A stretch of DNA of 14,199 nt from Thoreauomyces humboldtii (lineage: Eukaryota > Chytridiomycota > Chytridiomycetes > Spizellomycetales > Powellomycetaceae): positions 1 to 14,199 of the forward strand of contig JADGJA010000600.1 of the NCBI GenBank assembly GCA_027596035.1. Reading direction: 5' to 3'. Below are positions 1 to 9,757 of the stretch, piece after piece. The position numbers and the translations under genes were made by a program. How positions within the stretch are numbered: position 1 is the stretch's first letter; each line of letters opens with the position of its first letter. The notes under the pieces were generated by a model that had not been told where the DNA came from, did not search any database, and was given only the letters and a program-made list of their open reading frames with translations.

Positions 1-692
1 CCCCCCTTCCCCCCGACAGCCAGCCACGCAATGCCGCCCATATAGATTGCGACACCGCGCGGAAACTTTACCTTGTGCCCTTTCTTCAATGTTAAGATCT
101 TCGGCCGAGTGTCGATGCTGGCGTGCGCCTGCTTCGCAGGCTTTCGAATCTCACAACAGCTTTGCCGAACCTTGTACCGTATCAAAAGTGCCTCACCTTG
201 TCCGCATCAATGCAGGGATGTTGGACGGAGAGAGCATTGACTACTTCGTCACTGAGATTAGGCAATCAAAGCGGAGTTTTAGGATGCAGACACAAGGGGA
301 AGCGCTCTCGAATTTGCATCCCGAGCGATTGCACATATCGCCCGATACGAATCTAGAAGTAACCAAGCTAGAGGGAGGCAGAATGGTCTAAAGAAAGGTT
401 ATCGTACTAACAACGATGTTCCTCCTAAGGTTGCCAGGACTGAAGACGCTCGTGCGGGACTGGCCGATCGACACGTGCAATCAAGAATAACCATCGCTTT
501 TTTTCTGCTTACACTGTAGATTGCCCGCAATGGTTATCGTTCATCCTAAGACGCATCGAGCAGTTTTTTTTTCTCTTGCAACACGAATCAGCTCGTATAT
601 AGAGGATTTACCAGGTCAGATGGCTTCCTCAGAAAATTCATGCTCATCGGGCTGCTACGGCTTCCTCGTTACCTTTCCCATCTACGATCGCC
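1..692. other. Unresolved left flank, no gene assigned
   Basis: No convincing gene is visible here. The window opens with a C-rich run (1-14). Two short open stretches at the edge could be ends of a neighbouring gene. On the plus strand, a frame starting at base 3 runs to a TAA at 93-95. On the minus strand, a frame covering about 10-150 contains a hydrophobic stretch reading GVAIYMGGIAWLAV. Neither has clear splice signals or a family match. Longer open frames at 47-391 and 123-356 have no recognisable domains and look like chance. The right part (about 400-692) is probably the promoter and leader of the transporter. Confidence 0.5.
596..602 (+). promoter_or_regulatory. Possible TATA-like element of the MFS gene
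   Basis: TATATAG lies about 90 nt before the chosen start codon at 693. A run of nine T residues (564-572) followed by a pyrimidine-rich stretch lies just upstream, which is common in fungal promoters. This rests on position and composition only. An out-of-frame ATG at 619 lies between the element and the start, so the real transcription start may be further downstream. Confidence 0.3.
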
Positions 693-2626
693 ATGACTTT
701 CTCCACCACCCCATCGCAGCAGGCTGCGCGAACATATCATCTAATCCCGAAACTGCTGATGTTCACCTTGTACACGCTCCAATGCTCAGCACCTTCCTAC
801 CTGTCCTTATTGTACCAATCGTCATCCTTTTTCGACCTTTTCTCTTCTCAAATCGGGATGCTCTCATCGGTGCCACCATTTCTGACTCTCATCGCTGGGC
901 CGGCTTTATCGCTTCTTGCTGACTTGACGGGTCGACCGCGTGTAGTGCTAGCTGGTTCGGTGGCAGGAACCGCGGCATTTCTCTGGGTCTTCGTGCTGGC
1001 CGGAGAAAGCGGAGTCGGTTTTCTGCCAGCTGTCGGGATCGCTATCGGTTACGCTGTCATGAGTGCTCCGATGAGCAGCGTACTGGACGTTGTCGTGCTG
1101 GGCATGTTGGGCGAAGAGAGCGTGTTGTGAGTCGCCGCCTCCTTCATAAGCAGCACATCCTTGAAGCTTACTGATCCGAGGCTTTTGGTTGCCACCAAAG
1201 ATACGGCCAGCAGCGCGTCTGGGGTTCCATTTCCTGCGGCATCACATCTTTCGCTGGAGGCATACTGGTGGATCGGACAGCGACGCTTACTTCAATCTTC
1301 GTTTTCCATTCGTGTGCATCGGCGTTCTTCCTCTGCCTCCTGGGGCTCGTATCGGCACCATGGGTTTCTCGTTGGCATCCTGCAGCAGAAGAGGATGAAG
1401 TTCCATCCATTGTCGTTACCTCGCACTGGCCACCTACGGATCTAGGCAAGACCTCTCTGAACATGGACGCACCTGCGCAATTGAAATGGAGTAATGACGA
1501 GGATCGTCACCATGATGTGGATCCGAACGTCACAGCTATCGACCTCTCACCCCCGTCTCCGGATCTGGCCCCTCGGTCCCGTCGCTCCTCCATCGTTGAT
1601 GCTGCCCGTCGAGTGTCACTTCAAGGCAGCGTGATTGCGCAGATGGGAATGACCGGCGAGACCCCCGAGAAGGACGAGGCCGAGGAGAGGACTATGTCGT
1701 TTGGATGGCTTTTGGCTCCCGACGTGCTGTCGTTTTTGGTCGCGAACACTCTTCTGGGTGCCGTCTTCAGCGTCGTCGCGAGCTTTCTATGGATCTTTTT
1801 GACCGACGATCTCGACGCCGGTGCCACGGTCCGAGGAATGACGGGAACCATGCAGGTGGTCTTGCAGCTTCCGTTCTTCTTCTTCGCCAAGCAGGTACAT
1901 TCGCAAAGACCTCTCATTAGATGGGCGGACACCTGTTTGACTAGTACGACCTTTTCAATTCGCCTAGGTTTTGTCTCGGGTGGGTATTCGAAAGAGCATC
2001 GCTATCGCTCATGTCGCAACCATCGTCCGATTCGCTGCCTATCCTTTCCTCAAGCCATCATCAGTCAACTTTGCTCTCGGAATCGAGCTACTTCATGGTA
2101 ATAAGATCTCGGCTCGTCACACGGTGTGCAGGTCGCGGAAGTTGACGGGATTCGCTTCAGGTTTAGCCTATTCGATGAATTGGACAGCGTCGGTTTCTTT
2201 CGCAGCGGCTGCTGCTCCGAGGGGCATGGAGTTCCTGGCGCAGGTAGCGTCGTCAAAGTCATGGAGTGTGCCTTTCTCGATCCTTCCGCTTACCACAACA
2301 TCTTTCAGGGAATCCTCGGGGCATTCTACGGCGGCCTCGGCAGTGGCTTGGGTGGCATCATCGGCGGGTTTGTGTACTCCGCCTACGGTTCCCGAACCCT
2401 GTGGATTGGATGCGCAGGGGTCACCGCTTTGTCGCTTGCCCTCTATCTCGCTGTTCCTATGCGCGAAGCTCCTCGGGAGAAAGACTTTGGAGACAAGAAT
2501 GCGAAACTTTTGGAAGAAGGAACGGGAGGAGACGTGGAGAAGGAAAGAGATGGAAGTCGCCGACCATCTGCCGTGGCGATGGCCGTGAGCAACCTCGGAA
2601 GAAGACACAGTATGATTTCTGGATAG
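693..2626 (+). CDS. MFS transporter (MFS_1_like family), five exons
   Basis: Predicted integral-membrane transporter of about 552 residues, substrate unknown. Exons: 693-1126, 1201-1894, 1968-2097, 2161-2243 and 2309-2626 (1659 nt, a multiple of three). Introns are 63-74 nt with GT-AG ends (for example GTGAGT at 1127). The N-terminal half shows the family pattern: the first TM near residues 15-35, then QIGML and a GPALSLLADLTGR stretch resembling the MFS loop 2-3 signature. The segment LYGQQRVWGSISCGI spans the first splice junction and is typical of PF12832-like MFS proteins. A hydrophilic loop of about 105 residues (roughly 204-308), rich in acidic and Ser residues and containing RRSS, separates the two six-TM halves. 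Later TM segments include GILGAFYGGLGSGLGGIIGG. The C-terminal tail is charged. The start at 693 is the first ATG in frame before TM1. It converges with the next gene, 175 bp away. The family call is solid; the substrate cannot be told. Confidence 0.85.
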
Positions 2627-2801
2627 GACACAGTGATAAAAGGAGGGACCTTTCTATGTTTCGCAAAATTATGACTTGACAACTATGTAAAAACGAGAAA
2701 CAACAAAACGGAAAACGGAAGGTACACGTCGCTGACCTACAATTGGGCTAGTCCCCTCTGATACCCACATATGTCCCCAGTCCCTGAAGCCTCCCTAGCC
2801 T

Positions 2802-3750
2802 TTACACATGATGTGTATCGTGAACCACGACGGCAGCTGCGTGGGTACTGTGGGCTCCGTGCCCCCCGTGACCCTTATCGTCTTTCTTCTTGAGAAGCAG
2901 TACGACTTGCAACTTCTGGACGATCTTGAACTCGATCCAATAGGTTGCTGCTGCAACTAAGATCAAAACCGTGGCGGCTCCACTCAGGAATATTGGAGGA
3001 CCGAGCCTGGCTGTCTTGTCATTTTCGGTCTTCTTGATGAGATCCAGCGTGCATTCCGAGAAGGCGTAAGTTAGATAGCAACCGATACTGGACAATAAAT
3101 CATGAGCACATCGAGAAATGTCATTGGAACCTGAAAATGCGACACTTACACGGTAGCAACGGCTGCGACGCCGCTGTAGATAGCGGGTTGCTGGAACGAG
3201 CGATGGAGGAACGTCTGTACCAGTGCCAGAGCCGTAGCTAGCCAGCCCAGGATCTGAATGAAAAGTTGCCATAGAATGCTTGAGCGATCTTAGAGTTGAA
3301 AGCACTTTGTTGAGTATCGAGCTGTTTTTGATTCATCTGACGGCAGTTTCTCACCCGCACTCGGGCTCTGGGAGTAGTCAAAGCAGGGTCGTTCGAACGC
3401 CCAGCAGTATCGCGTCGGGTAGGGCGTCGACGGTCTCTCTACCGGGCAGTAGCCCCATACTGCCGTCTCGTATTTTTTCGATTTCACCCATGCAAGGTCC
3501 CTGGAGAATGCGAGTTCAAGCTTGTAAGCTAGTGTCTGAAAGACCATTTGTGCGGTTTTCCCACGGCACGACTCACTTGAGGAAGGGAAGCGGGAGGCCA
3601 CCCAGTATAGAGAGCGTAAGGAGAATCTAAAGTACATTATCAGAATGCATCGTAAGTGAGGGCTTCCCCCCTAATACGCAAGAGGTCATCGCTGCTCACC
3701 AATGCGATGGTGAGGCAAACATATCCAAGGCTCTGTCTGTATGCAAGCAT
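2802..3750 (-). CDS. SUR7/PalI-like four-TM membrane protein with His-rich tail
   Basis: Predicted plasma-membrane protein of about 223 residues. Exons, in order of transcription: 3750-3700, 3626-3577, 3500-3355, 3288-3150 and 3087-2802 (672 nt). Introns are 62-76 nt, with donors GTGAGC, GTGAGT, GTGAGA and GTAAGT. Four hydrophobic segments fall near residues 9-30, 88-109, 118-139 and 155-178. The first outer loop carries WGYC (Cys52) followed by Cys66 and Cys73, preceded by LPLPFLK after TM1. This topology and the W-x-x-C...C loop resemble fungal SUR7/PalI and, more broadly, claudin-like proteins, which act in eisosomes, the cell cortex or pH sensing. The cytosolic tail is Lys-rich then His-rich (GHGGHGAHSTH, ending HDTHHV). 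The start at 3750 puts TM1 close to the N-terminus. The frame stays open further upstream, so a longer N-terminus is possible. The family is inferred from pattern, not from a search. Confidence 0.65.
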
Positions 3751-4095
3751 TGCAGGCGAGTACTGGCAGTGCTGTAGAAGAAGATGACTATTGTTCTTCT
3801 CGTGCGTAGTGACGTATAACTGAAGTGATATCAATGCGAGGATCTGTGTGGAGGGACGAAGGTTGGGAGACAGCAGGAAGGACCAAGGGACCAACGCAGT
3901 CACACTGTCCAAATCGAAAGAATGCGCAGCAAAAAGCAACCGCGCAAGCTGCGCGTGCGCGTCGCCCAAGGTTACGCGTGTTTGCATTTGGAGTGTACAT
4001 GCCTGAGGCAAGATACAATAAAAACTGGATACAGAGCACACCTGCGCAGCGCCAGCAAGTAAAAAAAGGTGCTGAAAGGCTTCTATACAAAAACG
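3751..4095. other. Intergenic region between two minus-strand genes
   Basis: This 345-bp gap should hold the F-box gene's 3' end and the promoter of the SUR7-like gene. A GC-alternating patch (about 3948-3963, rich in GCGC) is the only compositional feature. I see no clear TATA box on the minus strand and no RNA gene. The plus-strand open frame crossing this region (3825-4367) is mostly antisense to the F-box repeats and is not supported. Confidence 0.5.
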
Positions 4096-6736
4096 TTATG
4101 GCATGGTTGTTTGGTTCGGGGCCTGTGCTGCCTGTGCTGCCAGTGCTGCCGCTGCCTGTGCTGCCTGTGCTGCCAGTGCTGCCAGTGCTGCTTGCTGGTC
4201 TGATTGCGGGGCCGGTTGCGGGGCCGGTTGCGGGGCCGGCTGCGGGGCCGGCTGCGGGAGAAGCATGGCTACAAGGTCGGCTGTGGTTGGAGGGGCGAAT
4301 ATTGGCGGTGGCAAATTCTGGAAATCTGCTAGAGGAAGCTTCTCGTCGCCCTCGAGAATGCGCTTGAGATGTAGCAACCACCATCGCGTGACCGGTTGGT
4401 TACGTAGATCCTCGGCTAGGAGCAGCTTTCGTTCGGCTGCCGTTACCGGCGGAACCGTAACTGGTCCAGAAGGTTCCGGTGACGACATTGATTCGAAGCT
4501 GGGAAGGGCGTAAAGTGGATCGAGCCCAGGTGGCGGCCGGATCAGGAGCGCGTCCGACATGGTTGAAACGCCTTGCGACGATGACGTCTCGAAATCCATC
4601 TGGTCACCAGGATCCAGGGCAGGCGCATTGCATGTGAAAGAGGCACGCCACGCGCGCACCCAGTTGTCGCGCATAGCGGCCAGATCCAGAACACGCTTGC
4701 GATCCGGGGTATCGATCCCGAGAGTCCCGAACCTCGAGTAAAGTAGGCGCACTGTTTCGGAGGCTGTACCGACCTCTAGAGGCGGTGCCGGAGGGACCAC
4801 GCCGCCAGCGGGGGGATAATCTATGCTGAACCGCTTGAGCTGCGGACACCCAACGCAAAGGTGCAGAAAAGGTATCAGGTCACCCGAGCGTAGTATCTTA
4901 GGACAGAACGAGACGTCCAGCTCCTCCAAGTTTCGAGCGTGGCGAGCGATGCTGCTCAGCGCGTGCACCGTTGGACTCGCGCATCTGGAGAAGTCGAAAT
5001 ATTCAAGAAGCGGACAGCGCGCTGCAAGTTCGTGGACGCACTGATCGTCCATCCGCGTTCGACCGGCGTCAAGGTAAGCGAGCTTCGGACAGGAGCGTGC
5101 CACGGCCAGAACAAAGTCGTTGCTCAGACGGTTGTTTGAGGATATGATGAGCTTGGTGAGCTGCGTACAGGCAAGTGTGCGCATGTCTCGACCCATCGGC
5201 ACAGGGGGCCACACGAGAACGCTCAGAGACCTCAGTTCTCGTCCTTCGCACGCAACGGTCGTAAGCATTTGCTGGGCACGATCAGCACTTAGTGGAACGC
5301 CCCGCAGCCGCAATCGACGCAAACGCTTCGATCGTTGCATAAGCAGATTCAGATCATCACAGAAGTGGCGCAGAGACTCAAGGTCGTTGGGTTGCGCCCC
5401 CTCTTCCATGGGCAGGTCGAGCCATAGATCCATCAATTGGTTGTTGTGCTCCGCTATCGTTCCGAGTAGCTGATCGTGCAGTGAGGGTATATAAAGCGCG
5501 AGACTTTGCAGACGTGGAGCACGCTGCGATACAGAAAGAGTTAGTAAGAAGATGCGCGGTGCCAAAAATCGGCTTTGAGTCACCTTTAGCAAATATTTTA
5601 GGCCAAAGGCAGTGCACCCCATGCATTTCGTCAAATGAAGATCCGTGATCACACTGCCAAACTTCTCGGCTAAAGCTGCACACTGCGAGTCCAAAACCGC
5701 AACGCCTGCGAGCTTCAGCCAGAGTGAGATTGAAGGTGGCGTGATTCGAATAAGACGCTCGAGGAAAGCTGTAGCAGTGGCTTGTAAGGGTATCGTTGCT
5801 TCCTCGAGTCGAAGGGTCAAACCCAGGTCTCGTACTTTCGGGAAGTACTTGATAATACCAGGAACAAGCTGTAACAAAGAAAGGGTGCATGTCAGCATTG
5901 ACTCTCGGGGCTTTAAGCCGCAAAACGACGTCTACCTCGACGATGCGGGAGAAGTCTTCGATCTGCCGTCGCGAGATGAATTCGTTGTTTTTGAGATGCA
6001 GTTGTATTGCAACCGCGCGAGGGAATGAGGCGTAATCATGACTTTGTCCTGGTCGAGAAAGTGTTCGCCACAGACGATCTAGAGATCGCACGATGAGTGG
6101 TAACGGAAAATTGCTATAGCGGTCGATTGGAATGATAAAAAACGTCACCATTTGACTTTGGGCGTGAGACAAGCACGCTCGAGCCTACCTCCTGGGCGCT
6201 ATACGTTCCCACAATACCGGCAGCGCACATGCGGCCCATTCATGGTTGACCAGTGCGTTGTTTAGGAACTGTCTCCGCGAGTTTGTGTACGCATAACGCA
6301 AGACATGCGTGAGGATTTCTGGGGGGAGACGAAACGTGCGACGCACGCGACCCGTCCCAATTGATATACTGATCTCCCGAGGGAAATCGTGGTCGTCAAC
6401 GCGTACGAGGCTGTTGTCGGTGGTGTTTGCGGTGAACCGCGCGGCAGTTACCGCCTCATCGTCGGCGGAATCGTAAGGAGATACGTCAATAAGCAGTTCC
6501 GAGTCTCCTTCGTCCAGATCCTCTCCGTCATTAGCGATCGCGGCAGCGGCAGCCCACATGGCTGGCGGTACGGCTACGGCCAGAGGTCTGTCTGCTGAAT
6601 CGGTGTTCAGCATAAAGGCTTTGCACCCGTACTCTCTGCTTGCGGTGATGACAGTGTCGACAAGGGGAGTCGAAGAGAACGGGAGTATAGACGGCGATTG
6701 TTCTCTGAAATGATTGGATGGACCGAGAACGGTCAA
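4096..6736 (-). CDS. F-box / leucine-rich-repeat protein, four exons
   Basis: Likely substrate receptor of an SCF-type ubiquitin ligase, about 812 residues. Exons: 6736-6189, 6113-5936, 5868-5584 and 5523-4096 (2439 nt). Introns are 60-75 nt. An acidic, Ala-rich N-terminus precedes an F-box-like segment at about residues 133-180 (RLPPEILTHVLRYAY ... ALPVLWERI), which in F-box proteins binds SKP1. Residues of about 243-570 show LRR/AMN1-like repeats, best seen as CPKLAYLDAGRTRMDD, CPLLEYFDFSRC and LEELDVSFC. After a Pro-rich linker, the last 55 residues are low complexity: four QPAP repeats, then an Ala/Gln run. The intron 1 junction was chosen because acceptor CTATAG at 6114 keeps the phase and gives a typical post-F-box sequence. 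The start could instead be an internal Met at about residue 42 or 60. It shares a 359-bp divergent promoter with the dynein gene. The target protein is unknown. Confidence 0.8.
4111..4195. repeat. Nine-bp GTGCTGC-type tandem repeat
   Basis: Imperfect tandem copies of a nine-base unit (plus strand CTGTGCTGC or CAGTGCTGC, with one shortened copy) lie inside the last exon of the F-box gene. They encode the Ala/Gln run (AALAALAAQAAQ). Because the unit is a multiple of three, copy-number change would keep the frame. Confidence 0.7.
4206..4259. repeat. Twelve-bp minisatellite encoding QPAP repeats
   Basis: About four and a half copies of a 12-bp unit (plus strand GCGGGGCCGGTT, with T/C variation at the third-last and later positions) encode QPAP four times on the minus strand. 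The copies are nearly identical, which suggests recent expansion. The array also creates a misleading Cys/Gly-rich open frame on the other strand. Confidence 0.8.
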
Positions 6737-7095
6737 CGAGAAGCAAGATAGAAGGCTTGAGCGAGATGTTAAGTATTAGAAATGAGGAGGTAATGGACTG
6801 TTGAAATGTGCTGTACGGAAAAGGCGTGCCGCATTAGACCGCAGCAGAACGACGGCAAAGATGTGACTGCTGGACCGCTTACATCTCGAACCAACATTCG
6901 CATTGGCCTCCGCACCTGCGTGTCCCTGAGACTACCTACGCCTAGCTGGTTTTACGCTTGCAAGCACCACCGTGAATTTAGCGCTCATTTACCGCAGCTC
7001 CGATTCTTTCGACGCTCGATAACCCCACCGGGCCGATTCTCTCCCCTCGATAGGCTGGTCCAAGATCACTTTTCACTTGACTGGCCATCGCCATT
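6737..7095. promoter_or_regulatory. Divergent promoter region, F-box and dynein genes
   Basis: A 359-bp gap lies between two divergent start codons and should carry both promoters. I see no clear TATA box. Pyrimidine-rich stretches lie at about 7005-7050 before the dynein start. A plus-strand open frame crosses it (6806-7387), but it runs through dynein intron 1 and intron 2 sequence and has no recognisable content. Confidence 0.45.
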
Positions 7096-9725
7096 ATGCT
7101 ACCGGCAGATAGACGAAAAGAAGGTTGGAGCTGGAGGGAATGTGGTCTCTGGCGGCTTGTCGAGTCCCCTGACTTTACACTTGTTTCAAGAGCTCGAAAA
7201 GAAGCGAGCCAAGCTTGCCGAACTCCGAAAGAACAAGGAAGCTCGAAAGACTGCCCTAGATGCTCAACGAAGGGATCCTGTAGGTACACCAACCTCCGAA
7301 GGATGGTCTTATGCGGTTCGGTTCTTGAACATCCCTCCGCTTCTCAGGAGTTGGTGCTGGCGCCGGCGATCGGAGGGACCTGGATGACCTTGTGAGCTCC
7401 CTTGTGGGCGAACGCTCGTTCTCGCAGAGTCCCAGTCGAGATGAACTCCGGCTATCCACACCATCACCGAGCTTTATGGAGATGAAAGGGTTGGATGAAA
7501 GTCCCCGGAATAGCGGCACGCAATCTCCGGTTGCGCCCGAACCCCGCGACGTCGAGGCGAAAAGGTAGGGGAAAATAGGGAAAAGGCCATTCACGTGATA
7601 CACGTTGCTAAACAACGTGGTGCAGGCCGTCAACGCTGTCCTTTACGTCCGCCGACTTCGTCTTCCTAGACGTCGCACCCAAAGTATGTCTGGCCGCTGT
7701 GACCATGTGCCGCATCGTGTCATTCCTACATGTAGCTAATCTGATTGAAATAGGAAAAAGTTATGTACACGAAAGAAATACAAACTGAAGCAGTGGACTC
7801 TGATTACGCCAGCGGGGATGAAGTTGAAGCGATGAGCACTACAAAACTACCAGTGGAAGGCCCGCTTGTTATTTCCGAACCTGCGCAAGTGGATGCCGTC
7901 AGCGACACGGAACCACCTCCTATCTGTATGCCTTGAAAAGCGAGCCGTGGCAATCCTGTTGCGGCATGACTGATCGTTTCGCCATGTAGCACTTACGGAA
8001 GATGAGAAAAAGACTATCGTTACATCTGACCGCTTTCTCGAGTTTTTCGATCACTCCAGTAAACTAATAGAGCGAGCTCTAAACGAAACGAGCTATGACT
8101 TTATGAAAGACTACACCGTGAATGACGAGCGAGTAGTGTAAGCAATCGCGCTCTAGTCCATCAGACGAAGCAGCAAATGTTCACGCTTTCACAAATCCTT
8201 AGCGATGATTCCGAAGGCAAGGACATCAAACACGTATGCACATTTGCAGACGAGCGTTGGACAAGGAATCGGGTGGTCACGGACTGTAGCTGGTCTCAAA
8301 AGGTCAGACGGTCTCGTATTTGAATGATTTTCCGAAACAAAGTTCCTCAACCGTTTTGTAGCATCCGGAACTCGTGCTTGCTTCGTATAGCAAGAATACA
8401 TCCACCATGTCAGAAGCAGATGGCACCGTCTTGATCTGGAACTTGCATCTCCGGGAACGTCCAGAGTATATCTTCCAATCACAGGTACAGCACGTGGAAA
8501 GTTTGTGATAGCGGCGTTATCGTTCCACGTTGACATCGTTTTGGTGCAGTCAGATGTCACGGTTGCGGTATTTTCCGAATTCCATCCTAACCTCGTCATT
8601 GGCGGGACATACTCCGGTCAGATCCTGATGTGGGACATGCGTTCAAAAGGCCAACCAGTCTTGAAGACGCCTCTATCTGCCGCTGGACATACGCATCCTA
8701 TATACTCCATGAGCATCATCGGAACGCAAAACGCTCATAATCTGTTAACTGCATCCACTGATGGTTTGGTGTGCTCTTGGCAATTCGATATGCTGGCTCA
8801 GCCTCAGGTACGGTTATGGTTTGAAGGCGGTTAGCTGCATGGCTTGATCTTTGATGCCTCTTGTAACTTAGGAAGCCCTGGATCTGCTTCACCCAGCCAG
8901 CGCGAACGGGATATCTGTGACCACCATGGCTTTTCCATACAACGAAACCACCACCTTCTGGGTAGGGACGGAGGAAGGTTCCATTCATCAAGCCAATCGT
9001 TACGACAGAGCGGGAAGGTTTGTCCGAAGGAATTAGGTCAGAAGTTTTCCCCAGGATTCTCATCCACTGGTTTACAGTAAAGCGGGAGTGAACCCGAACG
9101 ACGTCTACAAGGGTCACCACGGGATGGTTACAGGACTGGACTTTCACCCAATGTCAGGGCCAGCCGACTTTTCCGATTTATTCCTCACATCTTCCGCAGA
9201 TTGGACAGTGAAGCTGTGGAGAGCGAAGGTGTGCGACAGGGCATGAAATACAGCCATATTCGTTTCATATCTCTGATCTTCTTACCTCTAGTCGGCCAGC
9301 AAAACGTCATCGAAACCGCAAGCGATAGATCCGCTGTATTCATTCGAAGATGCCGACGAATACGTGTACGATGTCAAATGGTCACCCATTCATCCCTCGC
9401 TCTTCGGATGTGTGAACGGAAGCGGGCGGTTCGACTTGTACGACCTCAATAGAGAGGTCGAAGTTCCAACGGCTAGCGTGACTGTGGGAAGTGGGAAGGC
9501 ACTCAACAAGTTGGCGTGGGATAAGGAGGCGCGCCGAGTAGCGACCGGAACTTCGGATGGCCAGCTCTACGTGTATGATCTTGGAGAGGTAAGCGAGATT
9601 CTCGGGATGTTCGCGCCGTGAAACATTTTCACGAAGCTTACAGTTCTATTTTGAAGATCTCTCAACCGCGGCCGGACGAGTGGAATGCTTTCCAACGAAC
9701 AATTGCGGAGTTGGAGTCGCGGTGA
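7096..9725 (+). CDS. Cytoplasmic dynein intermediate chain, thirteen exons
   Basis: Non-catalytic dynein motor subunit of about 619 residues that links heavy chains, light chains and dynactin for microtubule minus-end transport. Exons: 7096-7123, 7191-7283, 7348-7564, 7626-7683, 7754-7925, 7990-8137, 8203-8302, 8362-8484, 8550-8807, 8872-9017, 9078-9228, 9292-9588 and 9657-9725 (1860 nt). Introns are 59-70 nt. The N-terminus is the conserved charged helix ([13 protein letters not shown], residues 10-22), the p150/NudE-binding region in this family. [13 protein letters not shown] follows. KEIQTE (about residues 139-144) resembles the LC8-type light-chain site. A conserved helical stretch ([17 protein letters not shown]) precedes a WD40 propeller from about residue 255, with repeats such as [26 protein letters not shown] and [15 protein letters not shown]. 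The C-terminus [17 protein letters not shown] matches the family. The last acceptor (9656) was chosen over an upstream CAG because only it restores this tail. The start gives a short, typical N-terminus. Confidence 0.92.
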
Positions 9726-9757
9726 CCGACTGCGCTGTCAGTGTGCATCTTCCTGGT

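Noticed and set aside
3501..3576. SUR7-like intron 2 ending at the upstream TTTCAG
   Set aside because: It brings an in-frame stop after the join. The acceptor CTCCAG at 3501 keeps the frame and the expected FLKDLAW sequence.
3825..4367. Plus-strand open frame of 180 codons
   Set aside because: It is mostly antisense to the F-box repeat region and the intergenic gap. The VLPVLP runs come from the tandem repeat.
4103..4513. Plus-strand Cys/Ala/Gly-rich open frame
   Set aside because: It is the antisense reading of the QPAP and Ala/Gln repeats in the F-box gene, and shows no domain.
6806..7387. Plus-strand open frame of 193 codons before dynein
   Set aside because: It reads through the first dynein introns. 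The recognisable part is dynein exon 2, which belongs to the start at 7096.
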